DNA of 64,000 nucleotides from Mycolicibacterium sphagni (GTDB lineage Bacteria; Actinomycetota; Actinomycetes; Mycobacteriales; Mycobacteriaceae), in contig NZ_NOZR01000011.1 of NCBI RefSeq assembly GCF_002250655.1, positions 1 through 64,000 of the forward strand, written 5' to 3'. Numbering within the stretch: the stretch's first letter is position 1; each line of letters begins with the position of its first letter. A program made the position numbers and the translations under genes. The notes beneath the pieces are model-generated. The model was not told where the DNA came from, ran no database searches, and was given only the letters and a program-made list of their open reading frames with translations. Positions 36,427 through 44,739 of this stretch are shown here, piece by piece.

Positions 36427-37625
36427 CCGCACCGGCGCTGCTGCGCGGAGTCGACCTGGCCGCATTCGCGGCCGCACTGGTCGCCCGCCTGCGCGCCGGT
36501 GGGGTGGCGGTCGCGGCCAGCGGACCCGCGGCGTTCGTCGCCGCAATGCGTGAACTGGCGCCGACATCGCGAACCCAGCTGTACTGGGTCGCGCGGCTGG
36601 CCCTGGTGAACCGCGTCGAGGACCTCCCGGCTTTCGACGCCGTATTCGAGGCGGTGTTCGCCGACGCCGTCCTGCCGGTCGATCCCATCACGCTGGGCGC
36701 TCAGAGTGGCCTGGCAGCCAGCTCGGTACCGGCAGCGGGGCAGCGCGACGAGGCCGGTCCGCAGGCCGGTGGGCTGCCGTGGGTCAGCCGCCCGCCGTCG
36801 CTGCGGGTTACCGACGCCGCCCGCGACGCGGCCCCGATTCCCGATGTGCTGCCCAGCCGGATCGTCGCGCGGGCGGAGGAGCCCTTCGAGACGTTCGACG
36901 ACACCGACCTGCGGATGATCGGGACCTGGCTGGAGCAGGCGGTCGCGTTATGGCCGACGCGTCGCACCCTGCGTACCGAAACCGACCGGCACGGCAAGCG
37001 GATCGACCTGCGCGCCACTATGCGGGCTGCTCGAAAGACGGGGTGGGAGCCGGTGGTGCTGGCCCGGACCCGGCCACGCCGGCGGCGGCGCCGGCTGGTG
37101 CTGGTGTGCGACGTCAGCCGGTCGATGCAGCCGTATGCGGCGATCTATCTGCACCTGATGCGGGCTACGGCCCTGCGCCAGGCCGGTTTTCATCCGGAGG
37201 TGTTCGCGTTCTCGACCACGCTGACACGGCTGACCGCGGTGATGGCCCACCGCTCGCCGGAGACCGCGCTGACCAGAGCCAACGCGAAGGTCGCTGACCG
37301 CTATGGCGGCACCCACCTGGGCTGTGCGCTCGCCGAGCTGTTGGCCCCACCGCACGGCGCCGCGCTGCGGGGTGCGGTGGTGATGGTCGCGTCCGACGGC
37401 TGGGACAGCGACCCGCCCGAGGTCGTCGAGCGCGCCCTGGCCCGGCTCAAACGCCGCGCGGCGCATCTGGTTTGGCTCAACCCCCGTGCCGCGGCGCCAG
37501 GCTTTCAGCCGCTGGCGGCCTCAATGGCTGCCGCGCTTCCGTACTGCGATGTGTTCCTGCCCGCACACTCACTGAGCGGGCTGAAGGAGCTGTTCGCCGC
37601 GCTGGCGCGGCTCTCACAGTCCTAG
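36423..37625 (+). CDS. coxE: CoxE, VWA-domain maturation protein
   Basis: A 400-residue protein. The C-terminal von Willebrand factor A domain shows the MIDAS motif CDVSRSM and the downstream VASDGWD. The N-terminal part is helical and arginine-rich just before the domain (RTRPRRRRRRLVLVCD). It partners with the MoxR ATPase CoxD in CO dehydrogenase maturation. It ends the cluster; its TAG overlaps the stop of the convergent small gene within a CTAG. Confidence 0.88.
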   Translation: MTAPALLRGVDLAAFAAALVARLRAGGVAVAASGPAAFVAAMRELAPTSRTQLYWVARLALVNRVEDLPAFDAVFEAVFADAVLPVDPITLGAQSGLAASSVPAAGQRDEAGPQAGGLPWVSRPPSLRVTDAARDAAPIPDVLPSRIVARAEEPFETFDDTDLRMIGTWLEQAVALWPTRRTLRTETDRHGKRIDLRATMRAARKTGWEPVVLARTRPRRRRRRLVLVCDVSRSMQPYAAIYLHLMRATALRQAGFHPEVFAFSTTLTRLTAVMAHRSPETALTRANAKVADRYGGTHLGCALAELLAPPHGAALRGAVVMVASDGWDSDPPEVVERALARLKRRAAHLVWLNPRAAAPGFQPLAASMAAALPYCDVFLPAHSLSGLKELFAALARLSQS

Positions 37626-37852
37626 GTCTGCGGCTTGGCGACCATCAGCGGGCCGGTCATGGACCCGTCGATCGCCGACTTGAAGTCGCCCTGGGTGCCG
37701 TCGGAGTCGATGCCGGCGCCATTGTTGCCACTGTCGCCGTCCTGAACGGCAAACGTGGTCGACGGACTGGCGACAGCAACGACTGTCGGGCCCAACGCGG
37801 TCGCTGCTGCGATGCCGGCTACCACTACGGCACCCTTGAGAATTAGCTTCAT
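37622..37852 (-). CDS. Small secreted protein
   Basis: A 76-residue protein with a clear signal peptide (MKLILKGAVVVAGIAAATALG) and a likely cleavage after AVAS at about residue 29. That leaves a mature acidic peptide of about 47 residues (TTFAVQDGDSGNNGAGIDSDGTQGDF). It has no cysteine and no known family. A minus-strand TACTTT at 37888-37883 may be its -10. It is convergent with coxE and codirectional with the dedA gene. Confidence 0.65.
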   Translation of the reverse strand: MKLILKGAVVVAGIAAATALGPTVVAVASPSTTFAVQDGDSGNNGAGIDSDGTQGDFKSAIDGSMTGPLMVAKPQT

Positions 37853-37984
37853 AATCCCCGAGTCCTTTCGCTTGATCAGCGCAAAGTACAGAGGGTTCCT
37901 GTGAGAACAGCTGTGTGTTTACTGGGAATGGGCGACGTCAGCCCGTCGAGCGGCGGGCCGAGAAGAGGGGTCGAGCAACCTTTG

Positions 37985-38665
37985 TCACGACTCGGTTACC
38001 GGATCGGAGACACCCTTGGCCGCTTTGCGACGCTTGTACCACTCCCACACCATCGGGGCGATGGACACCAGGGCGATCAGGATGAAGATCGGCTCGAGGA
38101 GTTTCTGGATGACCTCGAACTGGCCCAGCCCGTAGCCGAGCAGCGTCAGGCCCACACCCCACAGCACCGCGCCAATGACGTTGTATGCCGTGAAGATTCC
38201 GTATTTCATCTTCGCCGCACCCGCGGTGATCGGTGCCAGCGTGCGGACGATCGGGACGAACCGGGCCAGCACGATCGCGAATGGTCCGCGCTGCTCGAAG
38301 AAGACATGTGCCTCGTCGAGGTAGCGCTGCTTGAGGATCCGCGCGTTCGGTTTGAACATCGTGGTCCCCAGGAAGCGGCCGACGAAGTAGCCGACCTGAC
38401 CGCCGAGGATGGCGGCCAGTGGGATGAATACCAGCAGCTGCCAGAGTTGGAAGTTCGCGTTGACGTCGGCGCCGCGCGCCGCGGTCCCGGCGGCGAGCAT
38501 GCCTGCGACGAACAGCAGCGTGTCGCCCGGCAGCACCGGGAACAGCACACCGGACTCGATGAAGACGACCACCAGAATGCCGACGAGTGCCCAGGTGCCG
38601 AACTGCTCGATCAACTTCAGCGGGTCGAGGAAGCTGGGCATGAGCGCCAGGGTGGTGGTGGTCAC
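37985..38665 (-). CDS. DedA-family membrane protein
   Basis: About 226 residues with four to five membrane segments. The family blocks FIESGVLFPVLPGDTLLFVAGMLA, GGQVGYFVGRFLGTTMF and IVLARFVPIVRTLAPITAGAAKM (the conserved FxRxxPxxRT) identify DedA/VTT proteins, several of which flip undecaprenyl phosphate or phospholipids. It is the counterpart of Rv0364, next to fba. The start is uncertain: TTG 38674, GTG 38665 and ATG 38641 are all in frame. GTG 38665 sits 8 bp after TACCCT. Confidence 0.88.
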   Translation of the reverse strand: MTTTTLALMPSFLDPLKLIEQFGTWALVGILVVVFIESGVLFPVLPGDTLLFVAGMLAAGTAARGADVNANFQLWQLLVFIPLAAILGGQVGYFVGRFLGTTMFKPNARILKQRYLDEAHVFFEQRGPFAIVLARFVPIVRTLAPITAGAAKMKYGIFTAYNVIGAVLWGVGLTLLGYGLGQFEVIQKLLEPIFILIALVSIAPMVWEWYKRRKAAKGVSDPVTES

Positions 38666-38764
38666 GACGCCCAAGGGTACCGGTGCCAGGTGAGCGTCCC
38701 GTGCCAGCCGACCAGCTTCTTGACATACTGACTCCGGTTAGCCGGACAGTCGAGAGGAAGTGCC

Positions 38765-39802
38765 ATGCCCATCGCAACGCCCGAGGTCTACGCGGAGATG
38801 CTGGGCCGCGCCAAGGAGCACTCGTTCGCATTCCCGGCGATCAACTGCGTCGGCTCGGAGAGCGTCAACGCCGCCATCAAGGGTTTCGCCGACGCCGGCA
38901 GTGACGGAATCATCCAATTCTCCACCGGCGGAGCCGAATTCGCCTCAGGACTGGGTATCAAGGACATGGTCACCGGCGCGGTGGCGCTGGCGGAGTTCGC
39001 CCACGTCGTCGCCGCGAGGTACCCGATCACCGTCGCACTGCACACCGATCACTGTCCCAAGGACAAGCTCGACACCTATGTTCGTCCGCTGCTGGCCATC
39101 TCGGCCGAGCGCGTCGCGAAGGGCGCCAACCCGCTGTTCCAGTCGCACATGTGGGATGGCTCGGCGGTGCCGATCGATGAGAACCTGTCGATCGCCCAGG
39201 AGCTGCTCAAGCAGGCCGCGGCCGCCAAGATCATCCTCGAGATCGAGATCGGTGTCGTCGGCGGCGAAGAAGACGGTGTCGAGGCCGAGATCAACGAGAA
39301 GCTGTACACCTCTTCAGAGGACTTCGAGAAGACCATCGAGGCTCTCGGCGCCGGTGAGCACGGCAGATACCTGCTGGCCGCGACGTTCGGCAATGTGCAC
39401 GGCGTCTACAAGCCGGGCAACGTGGTGCTCAAGCCCGAGGTGCTGGCCGAGGGCCAGAAGGTGGCGTCGGCCAAGCTAGGCCTGCCCGAGGGCGCCAAGC
39501 CGTTCGACTTCGTCTTCCACGGCGGCTCGGGCTCGCTGAAGTCGGAGATCGAGGACTCGCTGAAGTACGGCGTGGTGAAGATGAACGTCGACACCGATAC
39601 CCAGTACGCGTTTACCCGCCCACTCGCCGCGCACATGTTCACCAACTACGACGGGGTGCTCAAGGTCGACGGCGAGGTGGGCAACAAAAAGGTCTACGAC
39701 CCGCGCAGCTACCTCAAGAAGGCCGAGGCCTCCATGTCCGAGCGTGTCGTCGAGGCGTGCAACGACCTGCACAGCGCGGGCCGATCGGTGTCCACCGGCT
39801 AG
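38765..39802 (+). CDS. fba: Class II fructose-1,6-bisphosphate aldolase
   Basis: A 345-residue zinc-dependent aldolase of glycolysis/gluconeogenesis. The zinc and active-site segments are visible: LHTDHCPKDKLD (the catalytic Asp and zinc His), EIEIGVVGGEEDGVE, TFGNVHGVYKPG and FVFHGGSGS with the zinc His, then KMNVDTDTQYAF. It corresponds to Rv0363c. A TTGACA (38720-38725) and a GAGAGGAAG ribosome site precede the ATG. Its stop overlaps the convergent gene's stop by 4 bp. Confidence 0.98.
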   Translation: MPIATPEVYAEMLGRAKEHSFAFPAINCVGSESVNAAIKGFADAGSDGIIQFSTGGAEFASGLGIKDMVTGAVALAEFAHVVAARYPITVALHTDHCPKDKLDTYVRPLLAISAERVAKGANPLFQSHMWDGSAVPIDENLSIAQELLKQAAAAKIILEIEIGVVGGEEDGVEAEINEKLYTSSEDFEKTIEALGAGEHGRYLLAATFGNVHGVYKPGNVVLKPEVLAEGQKVASAKLGLPEGAKPFDFVFHGGSGSLKSEIEDSLKYGVVKMNVDTDTQYAFTRPLAAHMFTNYDGVLKVDGEVGNKKVYDPRSYLKKAEASMSERVVEACNDLHSAGRSVSTG

Positions 39803-40530
39803 GACGCCTGGCAGATCTTCCACTGGTTGTCGCGGAACTGCAGGTCGAAGCTGCGGGTGGACCGGGTGGCCGGGTCGAAGGCCATGTACGAGGTGACGTT
39901 GGCCTCGGCGTGGTCGCCGTTGACGACGACCTCGTCGATGCTCGCCACCACTGGGTACTGACGGGCCGCGGCCACCCGGGCATGGGTGTCCGACCAGGCC
40001 GCGTCGTCGTAGTTGACGTAGCTGTCTCTGGTCTGGCCGCAGGTGATGTCACGCAGGGCCGCCAGGTCGCCGTTCTGCACCGCGGTGTCGAAGTTCTGGA
40101 TGCTGGTGCGAACCATGTCTTCCTGCGACGGCGCGGCGGAGTTGCCGCGGGTGAGCAGGAAGGTGGCCAAAACGGCGACCGCGGCCAGCGCCGCGATGAC
40201 GAGGATCACCACGAGCACCAGGCCCCAACTGCGCCTGCGAGTCGCGACGGGGCGCGGCGGGATGGCTTGCGGGCCGGTCCGCGGCGGTCCCGAGACTGCG
40301 AAAACCTCGGTCGGCGTAGAGAAGATCTCTGTCTCGGGGTCCGGCGTGCGGTCGATGATCTGCGTCGACCCAGCGTCGAATCCCGGTGCGGTGTAACGAC
40401 GTTCGGCTGGCGGGTCGGTGGCCCCGATCGCCTCGGTGGCCACGTCGTATTCCTGGGTTGGCTGCTCGTCGTCGAAGGGGACGACGGGGTTGGTCGGGTC
40501 GTCCTGGTCGGGCCCGGATGGGTTCGACAT
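39799..40530 (-). CDS. Rv0361-like membrane-anchored protein
   Basis: A 243-residue protein: an acidic, Pro/Thr-rich cytoplasmic N-terminus (about 1-98), one transmembrane helix (SWGLVLVVILVIAALAAVAVLATFLL) and an extracytoplasmic NTF2-like domain (MVRTSIQNFDTAVQNGDLAALRDITCGQTRDSYV..., ending FRDNQWKICQAS). Two cysteines in the outer domain could pair. It matches conserved membrane protein Rv0361 by place and layout. The function is unknown. The protein at 56075-56512 has a similar outer domain. Confidence 0.8.
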   Translation of the reverse strand: MSNPSGPDQDDPTNPVVPFDDEQPTQEYDVATEAIGATDPPAERRYTAPGFDAGSTQIIDRTPDPETEIFSTPTEVFAVSGPPRTGPQAIPPRPVATRRRSWGLVLVVILVIAALAAVAVLATFLLTRGNSAAPSQEDMVRTSIQNFDTAVQNGDLAALRDITCGQTRDSYVNYDDAAWSDTHARVAAARQYPVVASIDEVVVNGDHAEANVTSYMAFDPATRSTRSFDLQFRDNQWKICQAS

Positions 40531-40621
40531 GTGCAGCTGCCGTCCTCCTGAAGTGCTGGTGCTTCGACCCTAACGGTTGGGTCCGACCATCGGCGGGTGG
40601 TGGCACCGGCACAATGGGCCA

Positions 40622-41038
40622 ATGACATCGTTTGGTGATCTTTTGGGGCCTGAGCCCGTGCTGCTGCCTGGTGACATCGAGGCCGAGGCGGAGCTCTCGG
40701 CCGGCCAGGCGCCGGCGATCGTGGCTGCCGCTCACCCGTCCGCCTCGGTGGCGTGGGCCCAACTGGCCGAAGACGCCCTGGCCGAGGACAAGGCGGTGAC
40801 CGCCTACGCCTACGCCAGGACCGGCTATCACCGCGGTCTGGACCAGTTGCGCCGCAACGGCTGGAAGGGTTTCGGCCCGGTCCCCTATCGCCACGAGCCC
40901 AACCGCGGCTTCCTGCGTTGTGTGGCGGCGCTGGCGCGCGCCGCGGACACGATCGGGGAGACCGACGAGTTCGCTCGCTGCCTGGACCTGCTCGACGATT
41001 GCGATCCGGCGGCCCGCGTCGAACTGGGTCTCGCCTAA
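40622..41038 (+). CDS. DUF3151 protein (Rv0360c-like)
   Basis: A 138-residue soluble protein typical of the actinobacterial DUF3151 family: LLPGDIEAEAELSAGQAPAIVAAAHPSASVAWAQLAEDAL, then the central YAYARTGYHRGLDQLRRNGWKG, and a C-terminal TPR-like helical pair ending CLDLLDDCDPAARVELGL. No activity is known. The ATG at 40622 was chosen over an earlier ATG at 40577, which gives a Trp/His-rich extension unlike the family. It converges with a 4-bp stop overlap on the FUSC gene. Confidence 0.85.
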   Translation: MTSFGDLLGPEPVLLPGDIEAEAELSAGQAPAIVAAAHPSASVAWAQLAEDALAEDKAVTAYAYARTGYHRGLDQLRRNGWKGFGPVPYRHEPNRGFLRCVAALARAADTIGETDEFARCLDLLDDCDPAARVELGLA

Positions 41039-42807
41039 CCCGCGGGGATCAGCGCTTGCCGTAGCTCGATGACCTGGTCGGCGACGAACGGCGGCGGCTC
41101 GCCGGGCGCGGGAGGCGGAGTGCCGCCGCGCACGGCGGCCGCCAGCGCCTGCAGCGCCACCACGTGGGGTTCGGCGGGCCGGTCGCCGAACAGCGACCGG
41201 CCGAACGTGACGCCGTCGGTCCGGCGCTCGACGGTCCAGCAGGCCGCGATCGTCCGGTAAGCCAGCTGCTCGGTGGCCGCCACGGCCGGCAACAGCTCTT
41301 CGGCGATGGCCCGGTTGCGCGGTGCGCCTGCCTGGGCGGCCTCGTCGGCCTCCATCAACGCAATCGCGGCGATCTGCAGATCCCGCCGCGAGGCGCGCGC
41401 CGCCAGCCCGTTGGTGTCGCCCGCGGCGATGTAGGGAAAGACCGCTGCGGTGGCCTCCAGCGTGCGCCCGATGGCGTCGGTCAGCCGGGCGGATTCCTGC
41501 CAGCGTGCGGCCACGAGGTAGACCACCACCCCGACCGCACAGCCGATCAGCGTGTCTATGCCACGCGCCAGCAGCAGATGGCCGATGTTGACCGCGTGCG
41601 TCCCCGACGAGATGGTCAACGCCGTCGTTGTAATGAAAACCGTTGCCAGCGTGTAGTTTCGGACCACCAACAGCTCGATGACGAAATTCAACAGCGCCAG
41701 TAGCACCACCAGCCACAGGTCGTGGGGATGCAGCGACAGGATCACCCCGGCCAGTCCTAGGCCCACCCAGGTGCCCAGCAGCCGTTCGGCGCCGCGGCGC
41801 AACGTACGGCTGCGGTCGGTGCCCTGGTGCAACACCAGCACCGCGGCCGCCATCGCCCAGTACGCATGATCCACGCCGAGTGTCATCGCGGCCGCACCGG
41901 CCAGCGGCACCCCGATGGCGATCCGCTGCATGATGTGGCGGACATGGGACCCGGGGCTGACGGCGCGGCGCAGCACAGTCACCAGCGGCGGGCTGCCCAG
42001 CGGGATGCGGTCGGCCTCGCGGGTCGCGACGGTGTCGGGCGAGAGCTGCAGAGTGGCCAGACGGCGGGCCACCTCGGCCGAATCCGGGTCTGGGGCGGCG
42101 CCGTGCGCGGCGGCGGCCACCGCCGTGCTGAACAGGACATGCACCGCGTGGTTGGCGGCGCGCAGGCGGTGCAGGACGCTGGTCGGGGGAGCCGGCAGCG
42201 GCTGATAGTTGACCAGCACGCTCCACGCGCGGTGCAGCGCGTTGGCGGCGCGGTGTCGGGCCGCCCGCTCCTGTGGCGTGTTGGCGGCCGCGATATAGCC
42301 GGCGACGGCGTCAGCCGCGGCCGTGACGGCGGCCCGTTCCGGGCGGCGGTAGTCCACCAGCGCGCCCGCCATCTGCACCAGCCAGGCCACCGCGCCGCCG
42401 GCCAGCACCAGCACGCCGATCGTCCAGGGAGCCAAGTGGGCGGCCGAAACTCCGATACCGGCCGCGCAGGCCACGACAAACACGTAGGCACCCGGCGGTC
42501 CGACGGCCAGGGCGTTGCACAGCCACACCGCCGCTACCGCGACCATCGACACCGTCACGACACCGAGCCACGGCACCTGGGCCGACCAGTCGCCCACCGC
42601 GACAGCCGCTGCCAGGGACACGGCCACGGTCGCCAGTTCGATGCCGCGGTTGGCGTAGGGCCGGTCGCCGCCGAAGCGGGAGGTGAATGCGCCCAGGGTG
42701 GCGATCAGTCCAGAGCTCATCGCCCCGGCGGCCCATCCGGCCGTCACGGGGATCGCGGTGCTGATCGCCGCGCGCAGGCCGATGGGCCAGCGCGGCGGGG
42801 TGGTCAA
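41035..42807 (-). CDS. FUSC-family (aromatic acid exporter-like) transporter
   Basis: A 590-residue membrane protein with two hydrophobic blocks of about six helices each (residues 10-160 and about 320-450) separated by a cytoplasmic helical region. This is the FUSC arrangement of fusaric-acid/aromatic-acid efflux proteins. The second block contains HAYWAMAAAVLVLHQGTDRSRTLRRGAERLLGTWVG, the family signature. The start is TTG at 42807, immediately after an in-frame stop, so no longer product is possible. The CDF gene on the same strand ends 5 bp upstream, suggesting an operon. Confidence 0.85.
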   Translation of the reverse strand: MTTPPRWPIGLRAAISTAIPVTAGWAAGAMSSGLIATLGAFTSRFGGDRPYANRGIELATVAVSLAAAVAVGDWSAQVPWLGVVTVSMVAVAAVWLCNALAVGPPGAYVFVVACAAGIGVSAAHLAPWTIGVLVLAGGAVAWLVQMAGALVDYRRPERAAVTAAADAVAGYIAAANTPQERAARHRAANALHRAWSVLVNYQPLPAPPTSVLHRLRAANHAVHVLFSTAVAAAAHGAAPDPDSAEVARRLATLQLSPDTVATREADRIPLGSPPLVTVLRRAVSPGSHVRHIMQRIAIGVPLAGAAAMTLGVDHAYWAMAAAVLVLHQGTDRSRTLRRGAERLLGTWVGLGLAGVILSLHPHDLWLVVLLALLNFVIELLVVRNYTLATVFITTTALTISSGTHAVNIGHLLLARGIDTLIGCAVGVVVYLVAARWQESARLTDAIGRTLEATAAVFPYIAAGDTNGLAARASRRDLQIAAIALMEADEAAQAGAPRNRAIAEELLPAVAATEQLAYRTIAACWTVERRTDGVTFGRSLFGDRPAEPHVVALQALAAAVRGGTPPPAPGEPPPFVADQVIELRQALIPAG

Positions 42808-42812
42808 CTAGC

Positions 42813-43709
42813 TCACCAGTCGGTCTGACCGGGGCAGTCGTCGGCAGATCCGGGCGGCTCGACCTGCACGGTCGCGTGGTCCAGTCCGCGGGCGGACAGC
42901 ACCGCTCTGGCGTCGTCGAGTACCCGGTCGGAGTCCCCGCTGCTGGTCAGGTGTGCGGTGCACATGTCCTTGCCGGGCACCAGCGTCCACACGTGCAGGT
43001 CGTGCACTTCCGTGACACCGTCGACGGCGGCCAGCGCGGTGCGCAGTTCGTCGACATCGATGTGGCTGGGCGATGATTCGGACAGGATCCGCAGCGCGGC
43101 GCGGGCCAGCCCGACCGCCCGGGGCAAAACCCACAGCGCGACGAACACCGCGACCACCACGTCGGCATACGGCCAGCGGGTCGTCACGTTCACGATGCCG
43201 GCGATCAGCACGCCGATGCTGCCGACGGTGTCGGCCACGACCTCCATGTAGGCGCCCTTGACGGCCAGGCTCTCCTGGGATTGCGAGCGCAGCAGCATGA
43301 CCACGACGACATTGGCGAGCAGGCCGGCCAGGGCCACGACGATCATCGGGACGCCGGGGATCTCCGGCGCGTTGCCGAGCCGCTCGAAGGCCTCGTAGAG
43401 GATGAAGGTCGCAACACCGAGCAGCAAGACGGCGTTGGCCACCGCGGTGAACACCTCGGCTCGATGCCAGCCGTAGGTGCGGGCCGCCGAGGCGGGACCG
43501 TGGCGGGCCAGCAGTAGGGCGGTCAGCCCCATGAACATGGCGACCAGGTCGGTCAGCATGTGGCCGGCGTCGGCCAGTAGGGCGATGGAATTGATCATCA
43601 GTGCGGTGGACAGCTCGATGACGAAGAACACGGTCAAAATCCCCGCGGCGATGAGCATCCGGCTCACCCGCGTGTCACCACCGTGGCTGTGGTCATGTCC
43701 GGAACCCAT
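42813..43709 (-). CDS. Zinc-type cation diffusion facilitator (CDF) exporter
   Basis: A 298-residue metal efflux protein. It has a His-rich N-terminus (GSGHDHSHGGD), six membrane helices with HD pairs typical of zinc CDFs (LLADAGHMLTD in TM2 and MEVVADTVGSIGVLIAG in TM5), and a cytoplasmic ferredoxin-like domain (VTEVHDLHVWTLVPGKDMCTAHL). It exchanges cytoplasmic Zn2+ (possibly Co2+/Cd2+) for protons. The ATG at 43709 lies 7 bp after a TATATT -10 box, and a dyad operator covers that promoter, so metal-dependent derepression is expected. Confidence 0.9.
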   Translation of the reverse strand: MGSGHDHSHGGDTRVSRMLIAAGILTVFFVIELSTALMINSIALLADAGHMLTDLVAMFMGLTALLLARHGPASAARTYGWHRAEVFTAVANAVLLLGVATFILYEAFERLGNAPEIPGVPMIVVALAGLLANVVVVMLLRSQSQESLAVKGAYMEVVADTVGSIGVLIAGIVNVTTRWPYADVVVAVFVALWVLPRAVGLARAALRILSESSPSHIDVDELRTALAAVDGVTEVHDLHVWTLVPGKDMCTAHLTSSGDSDRVLDDARAVLSARGLDHATVQVEPPGSADDCPGQTDW

Positions 43710-43716
43710 GGCACGA

Positions 43717-43746
43717 AATATATGCGTAACGATGCATATGTCGCAA
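43717..43746 (-). promoter_or_regulatory. CDF promoter with an overlapping metal-sensor-like operator
   Basis: On the minus strand, TTGCGA (43746-43741), an 18-bp spacer and TATATT (43722-43717) form a sigma-A-like promoter. The dyad ATATGC-N8-GCATAT (43720-43739) lies wholly within the spacer and -10. Such AT-rich dyads are typical for ArsR/SmtB sensors. No sensor gene is adjacent. Confidence 0.65.
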
Positions 43747-43872
43747 GAGTTGACGGCCACTGTTGCTGTGAGGTGAGTCCTAGAACACCCGTTCAAAAAA
43801 TCTTGCCAAGTCGCTCCGGGCTTGCACCCAGGTCGCTAAGTTAGGGATTGCCAACCGGGGGATGGAACTGAG

Positions 43873-43909
43873 CCGGGGGGCAACGACGGAGGGGATCGCT
43901 GCCCCCCGC
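43873..43909 (-). terminator. Tail-less hairpin after the Rv0359-like gene
   Basis: A perfect stem (cggggggca at 43874-43882 with tgccccccg at 43900-43908) and a 17-nt loop begins 13 bp after the minus-strand gene stop. There is no T-tract, but GC-rich tail-less hairpins are common at mycobacterial gene ends. Confidence 0.5.
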
Positions 43910-43921
43910 CTCGGTGTCGAA

Positions 43922-44701
43922 TCAGACCCAGGCGGACCAGAAGCGGGTCAGCTGCGAGCCGATCGAGGCCAGCACACTAGGCACCCCGGACAGGTCGAAG
44001 AACCAGAACACCACCGCGAAGAACCACTGGTTCAACGCCGGCGCGAACAGCAGGACGAGCAGAAACAGGAAGCCGAACTGCTTGGCCGGTGCCACCGCCC
44101 GCTGCGTCTCGGGACTCAGATGCGGCTCCAGCGCCCCGTAGCCATCCAGGCCCGGAATCGGCAGCAGGTTCAGCAGCAGGCCGGTGATCTGCAGGAATCC
44201 CAGGAACGCTACGGCCGACCAGAACACCCCGTGGCCGGGGTCGAAGAACAGTCGCACGGCGGCGAGAAGTACGACGGCCAGCACCAAGTTGGCTGCCGGT
44301 CCGGCCAGACTGACCAGCGTGCGCTGACGAGGGGTCATGTACGCCGTGCGGACGTAGACCGCGCCGCCGGGCAGTCCGATACCGCCCAGGGCGATGAACA
44401 GCAGCGGCAAGCCCAGCGACAGCAGCGGGCTGGAGTATTTCAGCGGGTTGAGCGTGAGATACCCCCGCACCGCGACGTCGTGGTCGCCGAACCGCCAGGC
44501 CGTGTAGGCGTGGCCGAACTCATGCAGGCACAGGGACACCAGCCAGCCGGCGACGACGAAGATGAACACCCCGGCATAGGCCAGCGGCCGCACGGTTTCG
44601 GCGGCCAGCCAGGCCAGCACCCCGCCGGCGACGGTGATCGCGACGATCACCAGGAAGACAGGACTGGGCCGCACCGACTGATGCAGCGGACGGATGTTCA
44701 C
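43922..44701 (-). CDS. Site-2-protease-family zinc membrane peptidase (Rv0359-like)
   Basis: A 259-residue intramembrane metalloprotease, the same length as Rv0359. The zinc motif HEFGH is in VSLCLHEFGHAYTAWRFGD, and the third ligand region is NLLPIPGLDGYG within a later helix. Five to six hydrophobic helices surround these, with SLAGPAANLVLAVVLLA typical of M50 proteases. It presumably cleaves a membrane substrate such as an anti-sigma factor; none is identifiable here. Confidence 0.9.
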   Translation of the reverse strand: MNIRPLHQSVRPSPVFLVIVAITVAGGVLAWLAAETVRPLAYAGVFIFVVAGWLVSLCLHEFGHAYTAWRFGDHDVAVRGYLTLNPLKYSSPLLSLGLPLLFIALGGIGLPGGAVYVRTAYMTPRQRTLVSLAGPAANLVLAVVLLAAVRLFFDPGHGVFWSAVAFLGFLQITGLLLNLLPIPGLDGYGALEPHLSPETQRAVAPAKQFGFLFLLVLLFAPALNQWFFAVVFWFFDLSGVPSVLASIGSQLTRFWSAWV

Positions 44702-44739
44702 CTCACGAAACTACCGGACCCGGCCCCGGTGACCTGCGA

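Noticed and set aside
40049..42226. 725-codon minus-strand frame crossing the Rv0361-like, DUF3151 and FUSC genes
   Set aside because: The Arg/Pro/Gly-rich product is a shifted frame of three well-supported genes.
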